NCBI RefSeq assembly: GCF_030362835.1
Contig: NZ_JAUCGQ010000001.1
Location: 1,653,461-1,717,460 of the forward strand
Direction: 5' to 3'
DNA length: 64,000 bases
DNA from: Cellulomonas alba
GTDB taxonomy: Bacteria; Actinomycetota; Actinomycetes; Actinomycetales; Cellulomonadaceae
A model generated the notes under the pieces. The model saw nothing but the letters and a program-made list of their open reading frames with translations. It did no database searches and was not told the origin of the DNA. This document shows positions 25,109 to 33,769 of this stretch, piece by piece. Within the stretch, counting starts at the first letter, position 1. Every line of letters starts with the position of its first letter. The position numbers and the translations under genes are program-made.

Positions 25109-25720
25109 TCATCGACCCGGGCGCGCGATCGTCGTGCGGAGCGCGGTGACGGACGGCCGCCCCGGCACCGACGAGAAGCCGAACGCCACGGGAGGGACGA
25201 CCGGCAGGAGCGGCCCGCAGTCCGCGCCGCGCCAGGTCGCCTGCGCGTCGACCACCCGGCGCTGGCCGGACGCGCCGTACCACTCCCGGCGGCCACCGCC
25301 TGCGCTGCCGCGGGTCCGCACGCCGGTCAGGACGAGCCGCGCGACGGGGTCCACCGTGGCGGCGAACCACCGGGAGCGCGCCGCCGGACGGGGAACGGCC
25401 GCGAGCAGCGCGCCGAGCGCGGTACGGCGACCGATCGTGACGTCCGCGACGAGCGGTCCCGCCTCGAGGTGCCACCGACGGCCGGCGGCGTCCGCGGTCA
25501 CGCACACCGGCGTCACGACCACCTCGTCGAACACGTACGTGCCGGCGATCTCGTCGGCGACGGCCGCGGAGGGCGCCAGCAGCGTTCGCCGGCCCGTGGC
25601 GTCCTGCGTCATCACGTCGGCGAACGGCGGCCACGGCGAGCGCAGCCACCGACCGACGACGACGCGTCGGCCGTCCGCCGTCGCGAACCCGAGGATGTGG
25701 CCGTCGTACCGGTCGAGCAC
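25109..25720 (-). CDS. Conserved hypothetical protein
   Basis: 203 residues, family not recognised. It is soluble and beta-rich with several Trp residues, opens with VLDRYDGHILGFATADGRRVVVGRW and contains TYVFDEVVVTPVCV. Codon pattern and high third-position GC match neighbours, supporting a real gene. GTG start is tentative, as no clear ribosome site is present. It lies between a hydrolase and a MerR regulator on the same strand (gaps 64 and 35 bp). Confidence 0.55.
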   Translation of the reverse strand: MLDRYDGHILGFATADGRRVVVGRWLRSPWPPFADVMTQDATGRRTLLAPSAAVADEIAGTYVFDEVVVTPVCVTADAAGRRWHLEAGPLVADVTIGRRTALGALLAAVPRPAARSRWFAATVDPVARLVLTGVRTRGSAGGGRREWYGASGQRRVVDAQATWRGADCGPLLPVVPPVAFGFSSVPGRPSVTALRTTIARPGR

Positions 25721-25755
25721 CCGGCCAGTGTGCGCGCCGGGTGCCCCCCTCCCGC

Positions 25756-26544
25756 CTACCCCGCGACCCGCCGCCGCACGGGGTCGATCCGTCGCACCTT
25801 GGTCCACCCCGTCCAGCCGCGCTCCTCGAGCAGCGCCAGGATCCGGCGCGCGTAGGGCGCGGTCGTCAGGAACACCGAGTCGAGGAGCTCGGCGAGGTCG
25901 TCGGTGATCTGGAACTCGCCGCCCGCCTCCGCGGCGAGCTGCTCGCCCATCGCGTACAGGCCGGCCAGGTGGTCCGCGAGCGCCTCGAAACGCGGGTCCG
26001 CGAGGTCCCACTCGAGCGCCTCCGCGAGGTCGCGGTAGAGCTTGACGACGCCGGGCTCGTCGATCTGGCCGTTCTTCAGCTCCATGAACGTCGGCATCTG
26101 CTCGGGCATCTGGGCGGCGACGAGGATCCACGCGTCGCGCTCGAGGTCGATCATCTGCTGCGGCAGGTCCAGCGCGCGCAGCCGCTCGACGTACGCCACG
26201 GCCGCGGGCGGGAGCGCGAGGCTGTCGCCCGCCGCGAGCTTGCGGATCCGCTCGCGGTGGTGCTCGCGCTCGCGGATCTCGGCCCGCAGGCGGCGGTCGA
26301 TGTCCTCGACCGCCGCCCCGAACTCCTGGTCACCCGCGGCCAGCAGCTCCTCGACCCGCGAGAGCGGGACGCCGGCGTCGGCCAGGGTGCGGATCTTGAT
26401 CAGCTCGACGACGGCCTCCGCGTCGTACCGCCGGTACCCGGACTGGTCCCGCTCGGGCTCCGGCAGGAGCCCCTTCGCGTGGTAGTGCCGCACCGCCCGT
26501 ACGGTCACGCCCGCGTACGCCGCGAGCTCGCTGATCGTCAGCAC
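25756..26544 (-). CDS. MerR family transcriptional regulator
   Basis: 262 residues. N-terminal MerR winged helix (LTISELAAYAGVTVRAVRHYHAKGLLPEPERD, YRRYDAEAVVELIKIRTLADAGVPLSRV), coiled coil to about 120, then a 140-residue helical effector domain lacking Cys, so not a metal sensor. GTG start with AGGAGG 4 nt upstream. Eleven bases after the DUF1048 gene; probably the last gene of the ABC-exporter operon and its regulator. Confidence 0.92.
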   Translation of the reverse strand: MLTISELAAYAGVTVRAVRHYHAKGLLPEPERDQSGYRRYDAEAVVELIKIRTLADAGVPLSRVEELLAAGDQEFGAAVEDIDRRLRAEIREREHHRERIRKLAAGDSLALPPAAVAYVERLRALDLPQQMIDLERDAWILVAAQMPEQMPTFMELKNGQIDEPGVVKLYRDLAEALEWDLADPRFEALADHLAGLYAMGEQLAAEAGGEFQITDDLAELLDSVFLTTAPYARRILALLEERGWTGWTKVRRIDPVRRRVAG

Positions 26545-26555
26545 CGATCCTCCTG

Positions 26556-26909
26556 TCAGGCCCGCGAGCCGTCGGCCGCGAGCTTCTTCCGGACGTCGCC
26601 GTTGAGCGAGGCGCGCCACCTGTCGAGGTACGTGGGGACCTGCGGGAGCCGCGCGTCGCAGTAGGCCGCGACGTCCGGACCCGTGACGTCGAGGACCCGC
26701 TTGCCCTCGGCCGCCGCGGCCTCGAACTCGCCCAGCACCTCCCGCAGGATCTCGACGATGTCCATGCCGTCGCCGGCCGTGAACCGCCACATGTACGACT
26801 TCATCTCGCCGTAGACGATCCGGTAGTCCGGCGGGAGCGCGGCCGCGCGGGCCTCCATGCGCTTCCAGTCCTTCTTGTCGCCGATCAGCTTCGTGAGCAG
26901 GTTGTTCAT
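26556..26909 (-). CDS. DUF1048 domain protein
   Basis: 117 residues matching DUF1048: LTKLIGDKKDWKRMEARAAALPPDYRIVYGEMKSYMWRF and an internal helix pair. It is a small all-helical cytoplasmic protein; relatives sit with PadR/MerR regulators and ABC exporters, as here. Function unknown. GGGAGAAG precedes the ATG. Confidence 0.87.
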   Translation of the reverse strand: MNNLLTKLIGDKKDWKRMEARAAALPPDYRIVYGEMKSYMWRFTAGDGMDIVEILREVLGEFEAAAAEGKRVLDVTGPDVAAYCDARLPQVPTYLDRWRASLNGDVRKKLAADGSRA

Positions 26910-26964
26910 CAGTCTTCTCCCTCGTAGGCCGTTCTATCGTGCGGCGGGTCGGACGGGCCGGATC

Positions 26965-27741
26965 TCAGGCGAGCCGACGCCGGTAGGTGCGCATCGCGAG
27001 CGCGTACGCGACGAGCAGCAGCCCGACGCACCAGCCGAGCGCGACCCACAGGTCGCTCCCGACGGGCTCTTGCGCGAACAGGCTGCGGACCGTGTTGACG
27101 ATCGGCGTGACGGGCTGGTTCTCGGCGAACCACTGCACCGGCGCCGGCATGTTGTCGGTCGGCACGAACGCCGAGCTGACGAAGGGCAGGAAGATCAGCG
27201 GGTAGGAGAACCCGCTGACGCCGTCGACCGACTTCGCGGTCAGCCCCGGGATCACCGCGAGCCACGTCATGGCCAGCGTGAACAGCAGCATGATCGCGAG
27301 CACGCCGAGCCATGCCGGCAGGCCGGCGCCGGTGCGGAAGCCCATCAGCAGCGCGACGGCGACGACGAGCACGAGCGAGACGAAGTTCGCGACCAGCGAC
27401 GTCAGCACGTGGCTCCACAGCACCGCGGGCCGCGCGATCGGCATCGACTGGAACCGCTCGAAGATGCCGCCCGACACGTCCGTGAACAGCCGGAACGCGG
27501 TGTACGCGATGCCCGAGGCGACCGTGATCAGCAGGATGCCGGGGAGCAGGTAGTTGACGTAGTTCTCGTCGCCGCTGTCGATCGCGCCGCCGAAGACGTA
27601 CACGAACAGCAGCAGCATGGCGATCGGGGTGATCGCGGTCGTGATGATGGTGTCGGGGCTGCGGAGCACGTGCTGCAGCGAGCGGCCCGACAGGGCGGCG
27701 GTGTCGCCGATGGTGCGCTTGATCACGGGTCCGGTCCTCAC
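26965..27741 (-). CDS. ABC-2 type exporter permease (DrrB-like)
   Basis: 258 residues with six membrane segments and the ABC-2 membrane pattern (ITPIAMLLLFVYVFGGAI, FERFQSMPIARPAVLWSHV, PLIFLPFVSSAFVPTDNMP). DrrB-like proteins export drugs or lipids with a DrrA ATPase, whose gene overlaps its start by 4 bp. Likely confers self- or drug-protection; the MerR regulator downstream may respond to the substrate. Confidence 0.92.
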   Translation of the reverse strand: MRTGPVIKRTIGDTAALSGRSLQHVLRSPDTIITTAITPIAMLLLFVYVFGGAIDSGDENYVNYLLPGILLITVASGIAYTAFRLFTDVSGGIFERFQSMPIARPAVLWSHVLTSLVANFVSLVLVVAVALLMGFRTGAGLPAWLGVLAIMLLFTLAMTWLAVIPGLTAKSVDGVSGFSYPLIFLPFVSSAFVPTDNMPAPVQWFAENQPVTPIVNTVRSLFAQEPVGSDLWVALGWCVGLLLVAYALAMRTYRRRLA

Positions 27742-28583
27742 TCGTCGGCGCCGACCGTGGCGGCGGTGTCGTCGGGGTTCCTGTCCTGGCGGGCGCCAGC
27801 GGTGGCGGTGGCTGTGGCTGTGGCGCGGGCCGGGTCGCCGACGATCGAGAGGAAGACCTCCTCGAGCGTCGGCTGCTTCTCGACGTACTCGACCTTGGCG
27901 GGGGGCAGCAGCCGCTTGAGCTCGGCGAGCGAGCCGTTCGCGATGATGCGGCCCTCGTGGAGGATCGCGATCCGGTCGGCGAGCTGCTCGGCCTCCTCGA
28001 GGTGCTGCGTGGTGAGCAGCACGGTCGTGCCGGTGTCCGCCAGCTCGCGCACCGCGTCCCAGACCTCGTTCCGCGCCTGCGGGTCGAGGCCCGTGGTCGG
28101 CTCGTCCAGGAACACGACGGGCGGGTTCCCGATCAGGCTCATCGCGATGTCGATGCGCCGGCGCATGCCGCCCGAGTAGGTGGCGACGCGCCGGCCGGCG
28201 GCGTCGGTGAGCGAGAACCGCGCGAGCAGCTGGTCGGCGATCGCGCCCGGCCGCGGCAGGTGTCGCAGGCGAGCGATCAGGGCGAGGTTCTCGCGGCCCG
28301 TCAGGACCTCGTCGACCGCCGTGAACTGCCCGGTGAGGCTGATCGACTCGCGCACCTGCGCGGGCTGCGACGCGACGTCGAAGCCCTGGACCGTGGCGGT
28401 GCCGCCGTCCGCCCGCAGGAGCGTCGACAGGATCTTGACCAGGGTGGTCTTGCCTGCCCCGTTCGACCCGAGCAGGGCGAGGATGCTGCCGGCCGTGACG
28501 TCGAGGTCGACGCCGCGCAGCACCGGGAGGTCGCCGTAGGACTTCGTCAGTCCGGTGATCTGGATGGCTGGTGATGTGCTCAT
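27738..28583 (-). CDS. ABC exporter ATP-binding protein (DrrA-like)
   Basis: 281 residues. Walker A is LLGSNGAGKTTLVK, the signature is YSGGMRRRID, Walker B is PPVVFLDEPTTGLD. Residues 225-260 have the DrrA C-terminal VEYVEKQPTLEEVFL motif. The last 25 residues are an Ala/Thr-rich low-complexity tail. First gene of the operon drrA-drrB-DUF1048-merR. Confidence 0.95.
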   Translation of the reverse strand: MSTSPAIQITGLTKSYGDLPVLRGVDLDVTAGSILALLGSNGAGKTTLVKILSTLLRADGGTATVQGFDVASQPAQVRESISLTGQFTAVDEVLTGRENLALIARLRHLPRPGAIADQLLARFSLTDAAGRRVATYSGGMRRRIDIAMSLIGNPPVVFLDEPTTGLDPQARNEVWDAVRELADTGTTVLLTTQHLEEAEQLADRIAILHEGRIIANGSLAELKRLLPPAKVEYVEKQPTLEEVFLSIVGDPARATATATATAGARQDRNPDDTAATVGADE

Positions 28584-28702
28584 GCGAGGAGCCTCGAACC
28601 CTGACGCTGGGTCAAGGTCAAGGCCCTTTTCCCGACGAGTTTCGCGGCCCGCGGACCGGCGCCCCGACGGCCCGGTGCCCGACCGGATCCGACCGGGTTA
28701 CG

Positions 28703-28732
28703 TTGACCCGTTGAACAAATCGTGCCTACCGT
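28703..28732 (+). promoter_or_regulatory. Candidate promoter of the GH10 xylanase gene
   Basis: TTGACC (28703-28708), 18-nt spacer and TACCGT (28727-28732, TAnnnT), about 65 nt before the TTG start. The downstream leader includes AAAGGAG. The GATAACGGTATC motif of the other xylan genes is absent here. Confidence 0.5.
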
Positions 28733-28796
28733 GCAGATCGGGGGTTTCAGGCAGGGGAGCCCCCGCGAGAGTCCCCTCCATGCAAAGGAGCATGCT

Positions 28797-29948
28797 TTGC
28801 GTACCTCTCGAGCCTTGATCGCAGGCGCACTGACGGCGAGCTGCCTCGCCCTCGTCCCGAGCGTGGCCGTAGCCGCGCCCCCACCCCACGCGCACGCGTC
28901 GCACCACCACTCGCACCCGGCGAAGCACGACACGCTCGGCGACCTCGCCAAGCGGGCCGGCATCAAGTTCGGCGCCGCGGTGAACACCGACGTGCTGGCG
29001 ACGGACGCCAAGTACCGCCACCTCGTCGGCACCCAGTTCACGAGCGTCACGCCCGAGAACGTCATGAAGTGGGAGGTCGTCGAGCCCGAGCAGGGTGTCT
29101 ACGACTACACCGCCGCGGACCAGCTCGTCGCCTTCGCCAAGCAGCACCACCAGGTGGTGCGCGGCCACAACCTCGTGTGGCACAACCAGCTGCCCGCCTG
29201 GCTGACGTCGGGCACCTTCACCGCGGCCCAGCTGCGCGACATCCTGCACCAGCACATCACCGCCGAGGCGAGCCACTTCCGCGGCAAGATCCAGCAGTGG
29301 GACGTCGTCAACGAGGCGCTCAACGACGACGGCACCTTCCGCCAGGACATCTGGTACAACGCGTACCAGGAGCTCACCGGCGACGGCACCGGGTACATCG
29401 CGGACGCGTTCCGCTGGGCCCACCAGGCCGACCCGCACGCCAAGCTCTTCTACAACGACTACAACCTCGAGTTCACCGGGGTGAAGAGCGACGCGGCGTA
29501 CGCGCTCGTCAAGCAGCTCAAGTCGGAGGGCGTGCCGATCGACGGCGTCGGCTTCCAGGGCCACCTCGACACGCAGTACGGCTACCCGGACCTGCAGAAC
29601 AACCTGCAGCGGTTCGCCGACCTGCACCTCCAGGTCGCGATGACGGAGGTCGACGTCCGCACGTTCGTCAAGCAGAACGCCGACGGCACGTACAGCGACA
29701 CCCCGGCCACCCCGGCCGACGCCCAGAAGCAGATCGACTACTGGACCAACACCGTCAAGGCGTGCCTCGCGGTGAAGGCGTGCAAGTCGTTCACCACGTG
29801 GGGCGTGTCCGACAACTACTCCTGGATCCCCGGCGTGTTCACGGGTGAGGGAGCGGGCCTGCTGTACGACCAGAACGAGAACCCGAAGCCGCAGTACTTC
29901 GCCGTGGCGGACGTGCTGCGTCACGCTCACGGTCACCACCGGCACTGA
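28797..29948 (+). CDS. Endo-1,4-beta-xylanase, GH10, secreted
   Basis: 383 residues, single catalytic domain without a binding module. Signal peptide about 1-27 (AVA-APP). Catalytic acid/base is Glu near 173 (WDVVNEALND), nucleophile Glu near 284 (AMTEVDVRT), with the substrate-site sequences VTPENVMKWE and GHNLVWHNQLP. It cleaves xylan backbones outside the cell. TTG start fixed by AAGGAG six bases upstream; nearby ATGs are out of frame. Both mature ends are His-rich (about 31-44 and the last 10 residues), which is unusual. Confidence 0.93.
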   Translation: MRTSRALIAGALTASCLALVPSVAVAAPPPHAHASHHHSHPAKHDTLGDLAKRAGIKFGAAVNTDVLATDAKYRHLVGTQFTSVTPENVMKWEVVEPEQGVYDYTAADQLVAFAKQHHQVVRGHNLVWHNQLPAWLTSGTFTAAQLRDILHQHITAEASHFRGKIQQWDVVNEALNDDGTFRQDIWYNAYQELTGDGTGYIADAFRWAHQADPHAKLFYNDYNLEFTGVKSDAAYALVKQLKSEGVPIDGVGFQGHLDTQYGYPDLQNNLQRFADLHLQVAMTEVDVRTFVKQNADGTYSDTPATPADAQKQIDYWTNTVKACLAVKACKSFTTWGVSDNYSWIPGVFTGEGAGLLYDQNENPKPQYFAVADVLRHAHGHHRH

Positions 29949-29997
29949 CACCCGGCCGGCCTCCCCGTCCCGCGGCGCTGCCGCGGCCTGACGGACC

Positions 29998-30040
29998 GCG
30001 GGGCACGGTGCGCGTCCTCGGACCGCGCACCGTGCCCCGC
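29998..30040 (+). terminator. Intrinsic-type terminator after the GH10 gene
   Basis: A perfect 17-bp stem (GCGGGGCACGGTGCGCG and its complement) with a 9-nt loop, 50 bp after the stop codon. No U-tract, as is common in high-GC actinobacteria. Confidence 0.8.
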
Positions 30041-30237
30041 ACTCGTCTCCCGGCCCTGTCCCGCCCCCCGACGCGCCGTCTCGCGCGCGGATGATGCGCC
30101 CGTGCGGCGGGCCGCGCACGCCGGGCGGGCGATCTCCACCGGAACGTGGGACGGGCCTGTCGCTCGGCGCGCGCGGCTCGAACCGTCGACCTAGCGTGGA
30201 AGACGACCCACCGAGGTCCCGACGGAAGGAGAACGGC

Positions 30238-30684
30238 ATGCCGACCATCGACGAGAGCATCGACATCGACGTCCCGATCAGCACCGCCTACGACCAGTGG
30301 ACGCAGTTCGAGGAGTTCCCGCAGTTCATGGGTGGCGTGGACGAGGTCCGCCAGGTCAGCGACACGATGACGCACTGGCGCACCTCGATCGCCGGCGTCG
30401 ACCGCGAGTTCGACGCGCAGATCACCGCGCAGGAGCCCGACCGGCAGATCAGCTGGCGCAGCGTGGACGGCAAGACGCACGAGGGCAACGTGACCTTCGA
30501 GCCCCTCGGCGCGACGCAGACCCGCGTGCGCGTGCGCACGGTGTGGGAGCCCGAGGGCTTCACCGAGAAGGCCGGCGCCGCCCTCGGCGCCGACGACCGG
30601 CAGGTCAAGGCCGACCTCAAGCGGTTCAAGGAGTTCATCGAGAACCGCGGGGTCGAGACCGGCGGCTGGCGCGGCCAGGTGTGA
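30238..30684 (+). CDS. SRPBCC family protein (polyketide cyclase/dehydrase-like)
   Basis: 148 residues with the START/Bet v1-like helix-grip fold of the cyclase/dehydrase 2 group: SIDIDVPISTAYDQWTQFEEFPQFMGGVDEVRQ and FKEFIENRG at the C-terminal helix. Related actinobacterial proteins bind hydrophobic ligands; no enzymatic role is established. GAAGGAG lies 7 nt before ATG; a TAGCGT box near 30192 is a possible promoter. A 14-bp hairpin follows. Confidence 0.88.
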   Translation: MPTIDESIDIDVPISTAYDQWTQFEEFPQFMGGVDEVRQVSDTMTHWRTSIAGVDREFDAQITAQEPDRQISWRSVDGKTHEGNVTFEPLGATQTRVRVRTVWEPEGFTEKAGAALGADDRQVKADLKRFKEFIENRGVETGGWRGQV

Positions 30685-30709
30685 CGACCTGACCCCCTGA
30701 CCCACGCCC

Positions 30710-30751
30710 GGCGACGCCCGGCGCTCACCTCGCGTGACGCCGGGCGTCGCC
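30710..30751 (+). terminator. Hairpin after the SRPBCC gene
   Basis: Perfect 14-bp inverted repeat (GGCGACGCCCGGCG) with a 14-nt loop, inside the 222-bp gap before the glutamate decarboxylase gene. TACCGT at 30766-30771 right after it may be the -10 box of that gene. Confidence 0.65.
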
Positions 30752-30906
30752 GCGTCCGGCGCTGCTACCGTCGACCCGTCCCCTGCCCGAGATGTCGGGC
30801 TTGTGCCTGCACCTTGTCGCGACGCTCCGGTCGCCGCCTCCGCACCACCACGACTGCGACACCGCGGCGTGATCGTCGAGCCGCGGGTCCGACCTCGGGA
30901 GCACGC

Positions 30907-32322
30907 ATGAGCGACAGCCACGACGACCCCCACGGCCCGATCCACGGCCGACCGTCCTTCCGGACCGCGATCGACCGGACTCGCTTCCCCGACCAGGGCC
31001 TCGACCCGGACGAGGCGTACGAGCTGCTGCACACCGGACTGATGCTCGACGGCCGGGAGACCCTCAACCTCGCGTCGTTCGTCACGACGTGGATGGAGCC
31101 GCAGGCCGAGGCGCTCATCCACGACACGCTGCGCAAGAACCACATCGACCACGAGGAGTACCCCGTCGCCTCGCTCGTCGAGGAGGCGTGCGTGCACATG
31201 CTGGGCGACCTGTTCCACGCGCCCGACCCGGCCGCGGTCGTCGGCGTCGCGACGATCGGCTCGTCGGAGGCGATCATGCTCGGGCTGCTCGCCCACAAGC
31301 GCGCGTGGAAGCACCGGCGCGAGGCCGCCGGCCTGCCGACGGACCGGCCCAACGTCGTCTTCGGCGCCGAGACGCACGTGGTGTGGGACAAGTTCGCCAA
31401 CTACTTCGACGTCGAGATGCGCAAGATCCCGATGAAGCCGGACCGCTTCACGATCGGCGCCGACGACGTCGAGGCCCTCGTCGACGAGAACACCATCGCG
31501 GTCGGCGCGGTGCTCGGCACGACGCACATCGGCGAGGCCGACCCGATCGAGGAGATCAACGACCTGCTCGTCCGGATCAAGAGCGAGCGCGGCTGGGACG
31601 TCCCGCTGCACGTCGACGGCGCGAGCGGCGCGTTCGTCGCGCCCTTCGCCGAGCCCGAGCTGCGCTGGGACTTCCGGCTCGAGCAGGTCGCGTCGATCAA
31701 CGCGTCGGGCCACAAGTACGGGCTCGTCTACCCCGGCGTGGGCTGGCTGATCTTCCGTGACGCGTCGCGCCTGCCCGAGGACCTCGTGTTCAGCGTCAAC
31801 TACCTGGGCGGCGCGCAGCCCACGTACACGTTCAACTTCTCGCGCGGGTCCTCAATGATCCAGGCGCAGATGTACAACTTCCTGCGCCTCGGCCGCGCCG
31901 GCTACACCGCGATCGTGCAGACGATGCTCGACAACGCGCGCCACCTCAACGAGCGCCTCGAGGCGAGCGGCCGGTTCGCGATCCTCAACCCCGGCCTCTC
32001 GGAGCCCGTCGTGACGTTCCGGCTGACCGACGACCCGGGCTTCGACGTCTACCACCTGTCCGCGCGCCTGCGGGAGAACGGCTGGATCGTCCCGGCGTAC
32101 TCGCTGCCGCCCGCCGCCGACGAGGTGCACCTGCTGCGCGTCGTGGTCCGGCCCGACCTGAGCCGCGTGATGATCGAGCAGCTGCTGCGCGACCTCCATC
32201 AGGCGTACGACGAGCTCGCGGCCGAGGCGCCGCCGGCCCGGGCCCGCGCGAAGGCCGACCTGTGGACCTCCCCGGCGCACGCCGCTGCGCAGAGCAAGGC
32301 CCGGACCGGCCTGCACCGGTGA
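30907..32322 (+). CDS. gadB: Glutamate decarboxylase
   Basis: 471 residues, PLP-dependent group II decarboxylase. The PLP-binding Lys is in SINASGHKYGLVYPG (about residue 276); TIGSSEAIMLG and HVDGASGAFVAPF match GAD/GadA. It converts glutamate to GABA with consumption of a proton, giving acid resistance. No GABA antiporter lies next to it; instead its stop codon overlaps the start of a YrhK-domain membrane protein, which may be its partner. The leader is about 130 nt, long for this window. Confidence 0.94.
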   Translation: MSDSHDDPHGPIHGRPSFRTAIDRTRFPDQGLDPDEAYELLHTGLMLDGRETLNLASFVTTWMEPQAEALIHDTLRKNHIDHEEYPVASLVEEACVHMLGDLFHAPDPAAVVGVATIGSSEAIMLGLLAHKRAWKHRREAAGLPTDRPNVVFGAETHVVWDKFANYFDVEMRKIPMKPDRFTIGADDVEALVDENTIAVGAVLGTTHIGEADPIEEINDLLVRIKSERGWDVPLHVDGASGAFVAPFAEPELRWDFRLEQVASINASGHKYGLVYPGVGWLIFRDASRLPEDLVFSVNYLGGAQPTYTFNFSRGSSMIQAQMYNFLRLGRAGYTAIVQTMLDNARHLNERLEASGRFAILNPGLSEPVVTFRLTDDPGFDVYHLSARLRENGWIVPAYSLPPAADEVHLLRVVVRPDLSRVMIEQLLRDLHQAYDELAAEAPPARARAKADLWTSPAHAAAQSKARTGLHR

Positions 32323-33320
32323 CGCGGACGGGCGCCGGGACCGACGCACCGGGGAACGGGCCGGGCGCGCCGGGCACGGGACCGGGGGGACAGGGAAGCG
32401 GACCGGGCGAGCGCGGGACCGGACGAACCGCGCCGTTCGCCGACCTGCCCGACGGCTGGCGTCTGGTCCGGGCGCGCGGGCCCGGGCGGTTCGTCACGCA
32501 CGCGCTCCTCGAGGGTCCGGGGGGCGCGCGGCTCGAGTGGACGTCACGCCGGCACCGCAAAGGGCTGGGCCTGCGCGCGACCGACGGGCCGGCGAACGAC
32601 GCCGGGCCGGCCGTCGCCACGACGCACGGAACCCGACGGGTCGCGCGGCCCACGGCGGGCAGCGTCTGGCTCGGCCTCCTGTTCGGCGTCGGGTCGGTGC
32701 TGTTCGCGCTCGGGTCGGTGCCGGCGTTCTTCGACCACGTGGCCGCCGTCGCCGTGGCGTGGACGTTCTTCGCCGGCTCCGTCTTCTTCACGAGCGCGGG
32801 CGCGCTCCAGCACGTCGAGACGCTCCGCGCACCGGGCGGCGTGCTCGACGACCGCCTGCCCGGCCGGCTCGCCACCCTGCTGCGCTGGCACCCGCACCGC
32901 ATCGACTTCTGGGCGTCGTTCGTGCAGCTCGTCGGCACCGTCTGCTTCAACGTCAGCACGTTCGCCGCGACCCGTACGGGACTCGACGCCGCGGCCGCGC
33001 GGCACCTCGTGTGGGCGCCCGACGTCTACGGGTCGGTGTGCTTCCTCGTGGCGAGCTGGCTCGCGTACGCCGAGGTCAACCGCGGGGCGCTGCCGCGGCC
33101 GGACCGGTCGTGGGGCTGGTGGATCGCGGGGCTGAACCTGGTCGGCTCGATCGCGTTCGGCGCCGCGGCGGTCGGCGCGCGCTACGTCGGCGACACGGCC
33201 GATCCCGCGAACGTCTCGCTGGTGAACCTCGGCACGTTCGCGGGCGCGGTGTGCTTCCTGCTCGGCGCGGCCCTGCTGCCGGTCGAGTCGGCCCGCGACC
33301 GCGCGACGACCGGGCCGTGA
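32319..33320 (+). CDS. YrhK-domain integral membrane protein
   Basis: 333 residues. A 45-residue Gly/Pro-rich N-terminus is followed by a short soluble region and six hydrophobic segments in which the YrhK-like pattern appears (WLGLLFGVGSVLFALGSVPAF, and RIDFWASFVQLVGTVCFNVSTFAA). Function unknown. GTG start overlaps the gadB stop (GTGA), so both proteins are made together. The N-terminal Gly/Pro-rich part may be disordered. Confidence 0.8.
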   Translation: MTRTGAGTDAPGNGPGAPGTGPGGQGSGPGERGTGRTAPFADLPDGWRLVRARGPGRFVTHALLEGPGGARLEWTSRRHRKGLGLRATDGPANDAGPAVATTHGTRRVARPTAGSVWLGLLFGVGSVLFALGSVPAFFDHVAAVAVAWTFFAGSVFFTSAGALQHVETLRAPGGVLDDRLPGRLATLLRWHPHRIDFWASFVQLVGTVCFNVSTFAATRTGLDAAAARHLVWAPDVYGSVCFLVASWLAYAEVNRGALPRPDRSWGWWIAGLNLVGSIAFGAAAVGARYVGDTADPANVSLVNLGTFAGAVCFLLGAALLPVESARDRATTGP

Positions 33321-33355
33321 GGCGCGGGCCGGTCCGCCCGGGGAGTCGCGGTCCG

Positions 33356-33616
33356 TCAGGCGGTGCGACGGCCCGCCCACCACCGCCACAGCGCGGTCAC
33401 GACGACCGCGCCGACGATCGAGCCGATGATGCCGCTCGGCCGGAGCTTGAGCCCGTCGCCCGCCAGGAGGCTGATCAGCAGGCCCCCGACGAAGGAGCCG
33501 ACGAGCCCGGCGATGATCGCCATCGGCCAGTCGATCTTCCTGTCGCGCCGTCCGAGGATCAGCTGCGCCAGGGCGCCGATCAGCATTCCGAACAGGATCA
33601 GGCCGAGTATCAGCAT
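33356..33616 (-). CDS. GlsB/YeaQ/YmgE family stress membrane protein
   Basis: 86 residues with three hydrophobic segments and the family sequence ILGLILFGMLIGALAQLILGRRDRKIDWPMAIIAGLVGSFVGG in part. Transglycosylase-associated/GlsB proteins are small membrane proteins linked to envelope stress. The ATG at MLILGLIL gives the normal family length; a TAGCCT box 7 nt upstream suggests a leaderless mRNA. Confidence 0.88.
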   Translation of the reverse strand: MLILGLILFGMLIGALAQLILGRRDRKIDWPMAIIAGLVGSFVGGLLISLLAGDGLKLRPSGIIGSIVGAVVVTALWRWWAGRRTA

Positions 33617-33623
33617 GCCGCCG

Positions 33624-33629
33624 AGGCTA
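33624..33629 (-). promoter_or_regulatory. -10 box TAGCCT before the GlsB-type gene
   Basis: TAGCCT (TAnnnT) ends 7 nt before the ATG on the minus strand; no ribosome site is present. Confidence 0.4.
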
Positions 33630-33733
33630 GGCCAGGCGCGCCCGCTCGGCACTTACCCACAACGGATGATTCGGGCGGCGCCGCATCGATCGCCGCACCG
33701 CGACCTCCTGCGGCACCGACAGTCCTTCTTGTC

Positions 33734-33751
33734 TTGACAATCAGAGTTGTC
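33734..33751 (+). promoter_or_regulatory. Overlapping -35 box and operator of the ArsR-type regulator
   Basis: TTGACA (33734-33739) is a consensus -35 box 31 nt before ATG 33770, putting the transcript start at or next to the start codon. It overlaps an inverted repeat GACAA-N6-TTGTC (33736-33751), so the encoded regulator could block polymerase by autoregulation. Confidence 0.55.
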
Positions 33752-33769
33752 GGTGACGATGCTGGAGCC

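Noticed and set aside
30192-30215. ECF42 promoter before the SRPBCC gene
   Set aside because: TGTCGC and CGTCGA occur near 30157-30185, but the spacing is about 20 nt instead of 17 and the first box is off at the last base.
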